In this document: piece by piece, positions 49,515-64,000 of the stretch
How the letters are laid out: each line of letters starts with the position of its first letter
Numbering within the stretch: position 1 is the first letter of the stretch
NCBI GenBank assembly: GCA_020746105.1
Contig: CM036633.1
Location: forward strand, 13,128,501 to 13,192,500
Reading direction: 5' to 3'
Source: Trogon surrucura
Taxonomy: Eukaryota; Chordata; Aves; Trogoniformes; Trogonidae
DNA length: 64,000 nucleotides
The notes under the pieces: generated by a model
Databases searched by the model: none
What the model was told of the DNA's origin: nothing
Seen by the model: the letters and a program-made list of their open reading frames with translations, nothing else
Made by a program: the position numbers and the translations under genes

Positions 49515-50213
49515 ATGGAGGACGCGCCGGCGGAGCAGGGGACCCCCGCGCCGCCGCCTCCGCTGCCGGAGAAGAAGAAGAAGCCGCAGCGGGCTCCGTC
49601 GCCCGCCCGCCCCAAGGAGGTGCCCGGCTGGTCGCTGGCCAAGAGCCGGCGCGGCGGCGGCGGCAGCGGGGGGCACCCGGGCGCGGCCCCGCGGCTGGCG
49701 GCGGGAGGCGCGCACCCGCGGCGGGCGGGCGGCGGCAAGGAGGGGCGCCCCGAGAAGCGGGGAGCGGTGGCGGCGGCCCGGGCCGGCGGCAGAGGAGCGG
49801 CGGGGCGCGGCGCGGCCAGGGCGAAGGCGAGGTGCCGCGGGGCGGAGGCGGCGGCCGGCGGAGCCAGGAGACCGGGACCCGCCGCCGGGGCGGCCGCCGG
49901 GTGCAGCCTGACCGACAGCAGCTCGGAGGTGTCGGACTGCAGCGCCTCGGAGGAGGCGAAGCTGCTCTCCCTGGAGCTGGGGCTCAGCGGCAGCGACGGC
50001 GAGTCCCCGGGCAGCGCCCCGCCGCCGCCGCCCTCGGCCGGCGAGGCCTCGCCGCTGCCCGAGGAGCCCTCGGCCGCCTCCATGGCCAGCAGCCGCCTGC
50101 AGCTCAGCACCTCGCTCGCCTTCTCTGACCTCACCGAGGAGCTGCTGGACGCCGGCACCGACGGGCTGCTCCGAGAACTGGAGGACCTGCGCTCCGAGAA
50201 CGACTATCTCAAG
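49515..50213 (+). CDS. MTCL2: MTCL2 (SOGA1) coding exon 1, residues 1-233
   Basis: First coding exon of microtubule crosslinking factor 2, a large coiled-coil protein known in mammals to sit on Golgi membranes and organise Golgi-derived microtubules; the older SOGA1 name comes from a reported role in autophagy and glucose output. The ATG has G at -3 and +4. Conserved blocks recalled from human SOGA1 are visible: APSPARPKEVPGWSLAK (residues 27-43), SLTDSSSEVSDCSASEE (131-147), and from LAFSDLTEELL (201) to RSENDYLK (226-233), where the coiled coil starts. Residues 44-130 are Gly/Ala/Arg low complexity. The exon ends at AAG followed by donor GTGGGC, phase 0. The Met at 49515 was chosen because MEDAPAE resembles the human N-terminus MEAPAAE; the frame stays open upstream to another ATG at 49311. 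The paralogue MTCL1 is a poorer match because its N-terminus differs. Rich in CpG; coding lies inside the CpG island. Confidence 0.93.
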
Positions 50214-50284
50214 GTGGGCACAGCCTGGCGCGGCAGCCCTGGGGGTGGGTCCGCGGGGGTCAGCGGCCCCGGGCGCAGGGTGCT

Positions 50285-50740
50285 TCGGCATCCCTGGGCG
50301 TGGCGGGGCACGGCTCGGCATGGCACAGCATCCCTGGGTGTAACACAGCATCCCAGGGCAAGGGCAGTCACAGCGTGGCACTGCTGAACGTGGCGTAGCA
50401 TGGCACGGCATCCCTGGGCGGTTGTGTGACACAGCATGTCATCCTGGGGCTTGGGTCCCCATGGCTCAGCATCCCTGGGCACAACGCGGCATCCCAGTGC
50501 GTGATGTGGCACAGAGTGACATCCCTAGGCAGAACATGGCTCAGCATCCCAAAGGATAGTTCATCTTGCCACAACATCCCTAGGCAGTAGCATGGCTCAG
50601 CGTCCCTGGGAGTGGCATGGCACAGCATGGCATGGCATCCCAAAGCACGGCTCGGCATGGCACAGCATCCCTGGGCAATGCATGGCTTGTCATCCCCAGG
50701 TACAGCGTGATGTGGTGTGGCACCCCTAGGCACGGCTGGG
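50285..50740 (+). repeat. Degenerate minisatellite-like array, unit around GCATCCCTGGGCA
   Basis: About a dozen copies of a core close to GGCACAGCATCCCTGGGCA recur every roughly 20-45 bases, with variants ATCCCTAGGC, ATCCCAGGGC and ATCCCAAAG separated by TGGCATGGCACAG-like filler. The copies are diverged, so this is an old array. The repeated open frames read from either strand here (CHAMP/RDAVPC-like peptides) are by-products of the repeat. Confidence 0.7.
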
Positions 50741-51470
50741 CACAGGGCACAGCTGGGCTCAGCCCAGCATGATCTGGCTCAGACATCACTAAGTGTAGCC
50801 TGGCTTGTCTCAGTTGGGCAGCGCTGCGTGGCATGGCTGGGTGCAGGGCTTGGCGCGGCACGGCACAGCTGGAGATGGCCTGGTGTGCTGTGACTGGGCT
50901 TGGCTCAGCTCAGCACAGTGTGCTGTGGCTGGATGTAGGGTACAGCTTGCCAAAGTCTCATATGAACCGACTTTTCAGTGAGGGTGACAGAACACTGGAA
51001 CAGGCTGCCCAGGGAGGTTGTGGAGTCTCCTTCTCTGGAGACATTCAAAACCCGCCTGGACACCTTCCTGTGTAACATCATCTGGTGTTCCTGCTCTGGC
51101 AGGGGGATTGGACTAGATGGTCTTTTGACGTCCCTTCCAATCCCTAACTTACTGTGATACTGTGACTGGACATAGGGCAAAGCTCAGCTTCGCACAGCAC
51201 GACCTGGCTTTCCTTGGCACAGCAAGGCGCACCTGGGCATGGCCCACCCTGGTGTGGCATAGACAGGCACAGTTTGGCTCAGTACAGCGTGGCCAAGCCC
51301 GACATGGCATGGCCCCGGTTTGGCATGGATGGGCTCAGCACAGCTCGACATGGCTGAGTGTGGGACAGGTGGGCTCAGCCTGGTTTGTCATCCTGGGATG
51401 CAGTGTGGCACGACCTGACCCTGCGCAGTTGGGCACAGCTCAGCCCAGCACGGGATGGGACGCTCCCCAC
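50740..51470 (+). repeat. Second degenerate array, GGCACAGCTxGGCTCAGC words, split by a CR1
   Basis: The sequence is dominated by roughly 10-20-base words such as GGCACAGCTGGGCTCAGC, TGGCATGGCTGGG and TTTGGCTCAGTACAGC. It is interrupted at about 50952-51164 by a CR1 3' end. The sequences on either side of the CR1 (CTGGATGTAGGGTACAGCT and CTGGACATAGGGCAAAGCT) match at 15 of 19 positions, as expected if the CR1 landed between adjacent array units. Confidence 0.6.
50952..51164 (+). mobile_element. CR1 LINE 3' end (plus orientation), intron 1
   Basis: It reads through the CR1 3' landmarks: CATATGAAC, GTGAGGGTGACAGAACACTGG, AACAGGCTGCCCAGGGAGG, TGTGGAGTCTCCTTCTCTGGAG, GGGGGATTGGACTAGATGGTC, and CTGTGATACTGTG at the tail. 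It is a 5'-truncated copy, the usual CR1 state, and a short internal stretch after CATATGAACCGAC appears deleted. CR1 leaves no clear target duplications. Confidence 0.92.
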
Positions 51471-54400
51471 TGCCCTCCCTGCCTGCTGATGTTGCCAGAC
51501 CCTGAGGAGATTTTCCAACTCGCTTCTTTCTGCTGGTCCCCATGCTCCCTGGGGCCTTTTTCCGGGCATGCAGCATGGCTGGCTGCTTCACGGGCGTGTT
51601 GTGAAGCCTGGGCGGATGTGCTGCGTGGGGCAGGGGCACAGAGACATTCCTTCTCTGGTCACGCATAGGCCTGATGCACCCTGGCACGCTCTACCTCCTG
51701 TGGGGTGGGTACAGACACCTACCGGGTGCTGCATCCCAGTGGCCAGCAGGCATTTTGCACCCACTGCTCTCCTTCAGGATGGAGCTGAGATGCTTCTTGC
51801 AAGCACCTGCTGGGGCGCTTCAGGGACTGGTACCGCGGCTCGCTGCCTGCTCCTCAGATGTCACAGGTTGGAAGTCAGGCCAGCTCTCAACTGCTGGTGC
51901 CAAAGTTTGTAAATGCGTCGGGATTATAGCTACGAGGTGGGAGCTAGGCATTGGGTGACGGGCTCGAAGATGCTCAATCAGGCCCTTTGTCCATTAGCAA
52001 AACCCCAGTTCACAGCTGGTGTCCCAACTCCTGCCAGAATTAGCAGCAAGAGCTTAAAGGCTTTGATTTACTGAGAGCTGGAAAAATACAGATGAGGCCC
52101 CTCCGGTTTCCAAGAACGCGTGTGCAAGCGCTGCCATTCCTGTGGACCAAGCAATTGCTTCCTCCATTTCCACGTGATCTTCCTCCTGGCAAGCTACAGG
52201 CGTGCAGGGTGCAAGTATTTTACCTGCCATGAGGGGTGGCAACTGAAATCCCCTGGCCAGGAGCAGTGGGGAGAGCGGAGAGCTGCCAGAGATGGGCACC
52301 AAGAAGTGCCGTGGCGATGCTGGTGGCATTTTCTCCGCCGCAACGTCTCCTGTGTGCACTCCCATGCCGGTGTGTGGGTCTCCTCCCTGACATGTGCTTC
52401 TTGCCTATAACCATATTATGGTGTAGCTCACACCTCCTGAAACTTGGGCAGATCGCCGGGGTGGTTCCCTTGCACCAGGTGGGCAGAAGCTTCAGCTGGA
52501 CACATGCGCCCCTTGTGCTTCAAAAAAAGATGGAAGATTTGCCCAGTTTCTCCAGCAAGGAGCAGAAAACTGTGCTGGGCTGCAGCAAGGTGCTGGCTTG
52601 TGCTGTCTTTGCTAAAGATATAGGGCCTTATGACAAAAATAAAGCCCTAACCCAAGCGATTGGCATCACCCACCGTGCCCTGCAGCCCAGGTTGGAGAAC
52701 AGCGTGCAGGGACCCTGCAGATGCGGCCTCTGGCCTCGGCAGCTCCGCTCCCCTCAGGTGTGGGTGAATCAGACTTACCAGAGGTGACTTATTTCCTAGG
52801 ACTCACCCAAATAGCTGCAAATGAATATTTTTTCATTTATTCATCGGAGCTGGCTAAAACCTGGTACTTCTTTAAAGAGAAATGAGGGGTTTTAGGGGTG
52901 GGAGGGTTTTGGCAAGGGCCAGACGTGCGTGGTGCTACTACGCCCGTGTGATGCACATGCTGGATTTTGGAGCTTCCCAGCAGAGCACACCGCAGCCCTC
53001 GGCAGCAGTGCCAGCTCACGTTGCATCTTTCCTTGGCTGCCATAATAAAATGTACATCTTTAAGCCCACTTCTCCCGTTTCTCTTTGCAACCCAGATTTT
53101 TGCAAGTCTCTGCCTTCCTCCTCCCGCTCTGGGTGTATGGGGTGGGCTGATGTCTCCTCTTGTCCCCTCTCTTGGGTGCGTGTGCCTGCTGTGACCCCCC
53201 CCATAAATGGGTTATTTCAAGAGTTTCCCCAAAAAGGGCAGTTTCTCACACACAAGCTGGCAGCCGGGTGAGGGAGGAGGCATCTCGGGTGTCCTTGCCC
53301 CGTCTCGCTGTTGCTGAGCCATGCAATGAAGAGCAGCTCCCGGCCCTGCTCAGCGGGCTGGAAAATGTGAGATGTGATACGGCAGCAGCTGCAGAGGGAC
53401 AGGCAGACAAAGAGTGGGCACGGGAGAGGATTTGGAGCGAGGGGAGGGGATGCCTGCAAACCTGTTCCTCTCCTCTCCACACGAAGGGGCTTTGGCAAGA
53501 GCCATGTAATGCTTGGAGGTCAGTCCTGCCTGCCCTGCTCCTCCTCCATGCCCTGCATCACCCCCCTTGAGATTTGTGTGCATTTCCCAGCTCCATGGAG
53601 AAACACAGTGGGGCGTGGGTGCCTCATTCCCCCCCAGGCAGCCAGGGACCAGTGCTTGCCACCAGCGAGGGTTTGCTGAAAGCATCCCACAGGGATGCCA
53701 GGGGCTGTGTGGGGAAACCAACGGGTGCTTGGTTGGCTCTGGGTCCCAGCTGCTCGGATCCTGCCCAGCCACAGGGGTAGGGACAGTGTCTGGGGGTCCC
53801 AGTGACCTCAGGCGGAGCTGGGGTGCAGGGCTCTGCCGTGTATCGCCCCACCAGCAGTCACCCTGGCAGGGGCTTTGCAGCCTCTTGCCTTTTTGGGTGC
53901 TGCACTACAGGGGCTGGGCTGTGGAGAGCCCCCAGCTGTTTGTCTGTTAATTTATGGGGGCAGGTGTAAAGCTGAGAAATGTTGATTTTTCCCTCGCCAA
54001 CGTGCAGTGCTCTTTGCCGAGCGGGAGCTGGCGTGCGGGCAGGGGCAGGGCTGCTGCACTGAGCTTTGGCATGACATGGAGGGAAGGATGGCTGATGTTT
54101 ACTGTTGGAGCTGGGCTGGAGCCACTTAATGCATCTAAATAAACCCCCGTGTGTGACACATGGGTGTACCTTACCCGTCCCTCCACCTATTGCACCCCAA
54201 AAGGGGCTTGGGGTGAGCTGCATTTGCTGGGATTCCCTTGCTGGCAGGGGACGTGCCTGGGTGCCCTGGGCAGTTGCCTTTAGAAACACTGATTTTATTT
54301 TTTCCCGAGCAAATTCTAGCATAATTCCCCCTCCTGTCTGGCGGGCGCTCAGAGGTAATTGAAAGCTGCTGCTTTTGTCCTGTAATCTCGGAGGAAGCCG

Positions 54401-57400
54401 TGCTCATTGCTTCGGGATGGTAATCCCCGTCTTTGCACGAGGGGCTTGCAGGCTCTCCCACGGGCGCACCCGAGCTCCGCACAAAGGCATCGATGCCCAA
54501 CGCGAGGGCGGCTCCCACCCCTTCTTTTCCTTTGCATCTTGTGCCAAGGTTTGGGGGTGCGGGTGCAGGCGGGGCCGAGCTCCCCGGAGGGCTGCCTGTC
54601 CCCTGTGGGCAGGGGCTGCTGCCTGGCTGTGCCCCAGAGCCCGGGGCTGCCAAAGCCGAGGGTGTAGGCACTGTCAGCAGCACAACAGCCAGCCGTGTCG
54701 TTATTTGCATGATCCTGTTTTGTATCCGTTGCTGCTTTCTGCTTCGAAAAGATAGCGGGTCCTGCGGAGGAGCTGCGAGTGTCGCGCAGCGCCAGTCCCC
54801 TGGTCTGCTCGGAGCTTGCTGTGTTCTTGCAGGCGTGTAACTCCCCTTGGGCAGGAGATCCAAGGGTTTAACAGCTCTAACACTGCAACCCACAATGGGT
54901 CTGATCTGCATTCTACGATGTGCTCTGCCATCTCCACTGGTCCCCATCCTGCCATGCCACTCTTCAGGGCTGTCACCCTAAAGCTCAGCCCCTTCCAGGT
55001 CTTGCCCTTCCTGGAGGAGCTGGTGTCCTACAAGGGTGTGTGTGGACCTGGCTGTAGCTGTTACCTTCTCCTCTTGTGAAAACACGTGGTGGTTTTTTTC
55101 TGAACCGGTGCCAGGCGGTTTGCATCCCACCTTGCTGCTTCTTAGTTTCCTTAATAATCTCCCCAGGGAGACACAGCATCTCCAAGGTTTGCTCAGAGAA
55201 GGCTGAAGGTGTTGTCTCTTGGGTTCCTCCACCAGGCGTGGCCTGGCTCCTGCAAACACAAGAGGGGTGTTTGCTTCTGCACACTCTTGTCCCTTGGGCA
55301 TTGAAAAAAGTCTCCCTGCATTGCAGATCCCCAGAGTCTTTTCCAAGACAGGTGACTTTTGGCATTGAAAAAAAGAAAACCACAATGAAACCTTTGCTGC
55401 TGCAGAGATAGGGTGAGCAGGAGCGCAGTGAGATGAGCAGATAATCCCTGAGGGTGGAGGTGGTGAGCAGCCCAGGGGTGTGGTCGTGTTGGAAAGAAGT
55501 CGTTTAGGTCAATATTGTCCACCGAGTCTCCGTTTCACACTTTATTTAGCTTTGCTTATGACGCTTCGTGCTCACAATGCCTGCCCCGAATTTGAGATGT
55601 TTCTAGGGTGTTTCCACTCCTGTCTCTGTTCTCGCCTTTGCCTAACTGGATCTTTTTTTGCTTTGATTTTGCAAAGATGAACATCGGCTGCAGGAAAAGG
55701 CACCTCCTGGCACCGCGGGACGGTTGTGGAGGGGGTCAGCTTTGCTCTCCTAAGCTTTCTTCCAGTTTGCTGGCATTTTTTCACGCTCCAATCCTAATCC
55801 AGTTACTATGACTTAGTGGCACGGCTTGCCTCCAAGGGGCAAGCTCAGGACGGGCTGTGTGGCTGCTCAAAGAGTTTATTGGCATTGTTTGGTGTAGGCA
55901 AGTTCCTGCTGCTGGTGCAAAGGGAGGCACTGGCCCTCCCAGAACCCCCTCCCAGTGCCAGCCCTGCTGCAAACCCCCCCACGGCAGCATCATGCGAGGG
56001 AGCAGCTCAGGGCTGGGCAGCAGCTAGCGCCGGACACGGCCTTACCCTAAAATAACGGTTGCTACAACCCGAGCTATAAACAAGCAGGAGCTCTTAGCAC
56101 GGCAAGCTCAGGCTCCCTTCCAGCAAATGTGAAGTTTGGTTGGGTTCTTTCCAAGGTCCCAGCTCTTCTCGACTGGGAAAGCCGTGTGGCGAGGGGGAGC
56201 TGGGACGGTCGGTGCTGGAGCAGGACGCAGCAGCCGCTCGTGCCTCCGCAATTGTATTCAAGCCACAACCCGCACACTTTGGTGCTGAAAGGTGGTTTTC
56301 CACCATGCTGGTGCGGGATGCCTGTTCATCTATGAGGCACGATGCTTATTTTTTCCCATGGGAGCTCCCAAAGAGTAAATCCCATAAACCAGCTCCCTGG
56401 GCCAGTTTGGCTAAGGGGGGTGGACTGGTGGCCTTGGGTGTTGGGTGGGTAGTGCCGGTGGTGGATTTCCATCAGTTGCCCCAGGCTACGTTGCAGCCAT
56501 CACAGGGCTATCCACCAGCACATGTTTTTTTCTTTTTTTCTCTTTTTTTTTTAATAAAGGCTAATTAAGCAATTAGTGGTCTAATACAAACAATTAGGAA
56601 TTGATTTTTAAATATTCTTTTTTCTACAGAATTCAGTTTCTTATCCTCCACAGCTATTATTTCATAGCTTTTTGGGGAAAATTGTGCCAGTCCAGTTCAT
56701 CCTTTGGGGGGTTTCATGCCTGAAACTGGGGGGGGGCGATTGTTTCTGAAACATGCCTGCAGCGGTGCCCCTTCATGGAACAGTCTCCAGCTGTCTCTAG
56801 GACACCGCACTGCCCATTTTGATGCCTCAGGGCTGTTTTTGTCCTGTTCTTATGCTCCAGACCCCCCAGCTAGAAGGAGAGTGGCAGAGGGTGACAGAAC
56901 ACTGGTGGCCATGGTGCTGCTGGGCTCCGGCAGCCTGGGCCAGGAGATAATCCGGGATTGTCTAATTGGCGTTTCTTATTTGTTGTGTGGTGTTTAAAGC
57001 CAACAGTGAGCGACTGTGACTTGTCCTCACAGCTGCCACCCTCCCTCCTTCTGGGCTTGGCTTCGCCTTTGGGGGAAATTCTTGCAGCTGGAGCTTTGTG
57101 CCGGCCGGGTGAGCGCGGTGGCCGGCGTGCCAGCGCCCGGCAGAGCTGGCGCGGTGCTTCTGTCTCAGACTGTAGGTCACTGTCATGCGTGATGTCAGGA
57201 GCAGTGGGGGCCCGTCTCTGGGGTGAATCGGGGATGTTTGTCCCCCGCTGCCTGTTCCAGGTCCTCATCTTGTCCCTTCCCAGGCTGTGCCGCAGTGCAG
57301 GGCAGCAGCGTGAGCCCCCCAAGCGGGAATTGCATTTGGCAGTGACGCGAGGTGGTTGGTGGTGGCGGGTTTTTGGCAGGAAAGCTGATCTCCCTCCCAG

Positions 57401-58154
57401 GAGCGTGCCGGGTCCACCGGGTCTCGTTGAGGAGAACAGCCGGTGCGATGACTGGAGCATTTGCCTGGAGGATTTGGCTTGAGATTGTATTCGCAGGGAA
57501 GTGAAAACAGCTTTAGGCGGCACAGGCTGTGTGGGTCCCCAGGACTGGAGGGGACAGCCCTTGAGCATCCCCGGTGGCCCGAGCCCTGGGCTGGGAGGTG
57601 GCACTGGGACTGCAGCAGTTTAGGGGGTTCCGTGGCCATCGTGTGCTGCAGACCCAGAGAAGGCTTCGGGTTGGCGCTGGTGCCAGCAGGCTGTCACCTC
57701 TGGCCCTACTGTGACAGTGGTGCTGCAGCCCCACACCAGAGGCTCTGCTGGGCTGGGAGGCCCCCCTCACCATGAGAGCTAGGAAGGGAGGAAAGGGAGG
57801 ACCCAGCCCAGCGATTGCTGCTTGGTAGCAAAACGAGGGGCAGCTTCTTGTCCCTGGTGGTGGCGGCATCTTGCTCATGTCCCTGTGTTGCCTCCCCTGT
57901 CCTCGCCTGCCGTCTCTTCCTTCCCTCGCCTGCCTCCCTGACACATCTTTTCCAAAGACGACCTACATTTTTCTCGCCGCGGCTGCCGCCTGTGCTGCTC
58001 CAGCAGCTCCTCTCCCTCCCCCATCTTCCTCTTTCTTTTACCGCAAATATTTATAGGCGCCCGTGTCGGCTGTCCCCTCGCCGAGTGGCTGGCTCGCCGT
58101 GGGTGATGGTGCCCAGCTGGCTCTCAGCCCTTCTCCTACAAGGATGGGGCTTGA

Positions 58155-62609
<4,455 letters not shown>

Positions 62610-62672
62610 AATTCCCTGAAGAAGCGGGGGTCTCGCTCCATTGGGAAGACCGAGAAGAAGCCGTCAGTGCAG
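62610..62672 (+). CDS. MTCL2: MTCL2 coding exon 4, residues 362-382; gene continues past the window
   Basis: A 63-bp exon encodes 21 residues, NSLKKRGSRSIGKTEKKPSV plus Gln, between acceptor CTCTCCACAG and donor GTATCA. The human counterpart is recalled as HSLKKRGTRSLGKADKK, so identity and frame are clear although the exon is too short to stand alone. It is a basic, Ser/Lys-rich insertion between coiled-coil segments. The next expected residues (an EDSADLKCQL-type sequence in mammals) are not found in the remaining 1.3 kb, so exon 5 lies beyond base 64000 and most of the protein is missing here. Confidence 0.9.
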
Positions 62673-64000
62673 GTATCAGCGCTGGTGCGTCCGGGACATG
62701 CCACGGTGGCCCCCAGCACCCCAGGTCGTGGTGCCAGCTGGAGACCATGCCTGGTCCAGGGGTAAATCCTGGGCATGGCAGTGCCATCCCCTCCAAGGGC
62801 TTTCCTGCCTTTCAGAGACCCTGCATAAGGGAGGGATTGATGTGCTTGGCCATCCTCTTTGTCCTGAACTGCTCTCTTGTCTCCTTTATCAATGGAGCAT
62901 CAGTGGTCGGCTGCTAGCTTTAACCCTTTCCGCATGTCAGGGACTGCAGGAAGGAGCTGAAGGACTTTGGCTTTTACGTTGCAAAGCTGCTTCTGCCCTT
63001 GGGTTGCAGCTCTTGCAACCTGGGTCCTTTCTGCCTGTGCCAACAGCCATGGACCTGCGGGTTTGGGGGAACTGGGGGTCCCCGTGGGGTTGTCCCTGCC
63101 CCATACCAGGCTGCTGGGCAGTGCGGGCAAGGGGGGATTTGCCGGCAGCAGCAGGATTTCAGCTGTCACTTGCTGTTGGGCTGAGCTGCTGTGACTCGCT
63201 AATGCTGTTACCGGGGCTTGGAGGGGCAGAGCCGCCGGTGCAGGAATAGAAATGCTGGGGAAGAAGAAAAATCCTCTTTCAAAAGACCTGAAAGGTTTAT
63301 TTTTGGGGAATAGATCTGCTTCCCCAAAGCTGGGGCAGGGAGGGGCACATCCATATCAAGGCACTCCTGCCATGCCCTGACGAGAGCATCTCACAGTGGG
63401 GACCCCAAGCACCAGAGGGTTTCTGGGTGACCTGTGTCATTGCTGGCACAGTGTGGGACAGGGATCCCCAGACACTTAAAGACTTTCTGCTTCAGTATTT
63501 TATTTGTCGCCTCCCTTTAACTCCCATGTTTATGAGCCCTGTCTGGCCAAATGATGGTCCCAGAGTCCTGCCCTCCCCATTTCCCCAAACACCAGTGTGT
63601 GACTTTGCACCTACACCCGGCTGTTCCCTGAGCCAAGGGGGCTGTCTGGGAGCCCTTCCATCACCCCCCTTCCCAAGGGCAAGAAACAAACCCCAGCCCT
63701 GGGCCATCATAAACCCCTTCCCCTCTGCTTCCCACACCCCCACAGAGACCTCTCAGCGTGGGGACAGGAGTCCCCAGGAAGGAGCTGGGGTGAGAAAGCA
63801 AACCCTGAGCTTCCCCGGGTGCAGACACCCCTGGACATGGGCCACCTCCCCATCCTGCACAGCCGTGGCCCTGCGGGCACAGATGCTCGTGACTCATCTG
63901 TGGCTTCCTGGGCCCCTTTCCTGCCCGGCAGCGCTGGGTGAGCATCTGAGCATCGTCGCTCACCAAAAAATGGACCTGGGGAGCTCAGACTCAACGCTGA
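62673..64000 (+). other. MTCL2: MTCL2 intron 4, start only
   Basis: Begins with donor GTATCA and runs to the window end. I find no reading frame resembling the next MTCL2 block, so the intron is at least 1.3 kb. Nothing else recognisable. Confidence 0.8.

Larger units (their letters stand above)
48600..50270 (+). promoter_or_regulatory. MTCL2: CpG island and presumed MTCL2 promoter
   Basis: CpG dinucleotides become very dense from about 48.6 kb, peak across exon 1 and fade in early intron 1. No TATA box is seen close upstream of the start codon. This is the usual form of a broad, TATA-less vertebrate promoter. The transcription start and 5'UTR length cannot be fixed from sequence. Boundaries are by eye. 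Confidence 0.8.

Noticed and set aside
49209..50432. 407-codon minus-strand open frame across the CpG island, plus a 286-codon one at 49298-50158
   Set aside because: They are antisense to the secure MTCL2 exon 1, are Arg/Ala/Pro/Gly low complexity, and follow from GC-rich DNA with few stop codons. No domain is recognisable.
50204..50861. Cys/His/Pro-rich repeated peptides read from the minus strand
   Set aside because: They are translations of the degenerate minisatellite array in intron 1.

Overview
The window is vertebrate nuclear DNA and almost certainly avian. It carries CR1 LINE 3' ends, which close with the short ATTCTGTGATTCTGTGA-type tail typical of CR1, and the exons of one vertebrate gene with normal GT/AG introns. 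At 10.6 kb there is a short element with a tRNA-Ile-like head fused to a CR1 tail. From memory, SINEs of that build are described from passerine birds (TguSINE1 and relatives), so a passerine is my best guess for the organism. The bird call is solid; the passerine call is inference.

Layout. Bases 1 to about 43.7 kb are visibly AT-rich and contain no protein-coding gene I can support. They hold the SINE, a plus-strand CR1 end (22.7 kb), a minus-strand CR1 end (30.3-30.7 kb), three weak MIR-like relics, homopolymer runs, and several blocks dense in homeodomain, MEF2, T-box, CRE and FOX-type words that look like candidate conserved non-coding elements. Near 43.8-44.1 kb composition changes sharply to GC-rich, right after another CR1 and at a CTCF-like word. 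From 44 to 48.6 kb I see only GC-rich intergenic or upstream DNA. A CpG island covers about 48.6-50.3 kb.

The one secure gene is MTCL2 (older name SOGA1), on the + strand, entering from its 5' end. Exon 1 (CDS 49515-50213), exon 2 (58284-58508), exon 3 (59763-59921) and exon 4 (62610-62672) join in frame with phase-0 introns and give the first 382 residues; the rest lies beyond the window. Exon 1 encodes a low-complexity basic, proline- and alanine-rich N-terminus with conserved serine-rich motifs and the start of the coiled coil. Exons 2-4 encode coiled coil very close to mammalian MTCL2. The protein is known as a Golgi-associated microtubule-crosslinking factor.

Intron 1 (8.1 kb) begins with a degenerate GC-rich minisatellite-like array interrupted by a CR1. 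Most long open frames in the GC-rich half, including large antisense ones across the CpG island, are composition artefacts. No CRISPR array, operon, phage or other prokaryotic system is present, and I found no clear undescribed gene system. The most unusual items are the tRNA/CR1 SINE, the nested minisatellite, overlapping upstream frames at the MTCL2 start, and unexplained regulatory-looking blocks in the gene-free left 49 kb.
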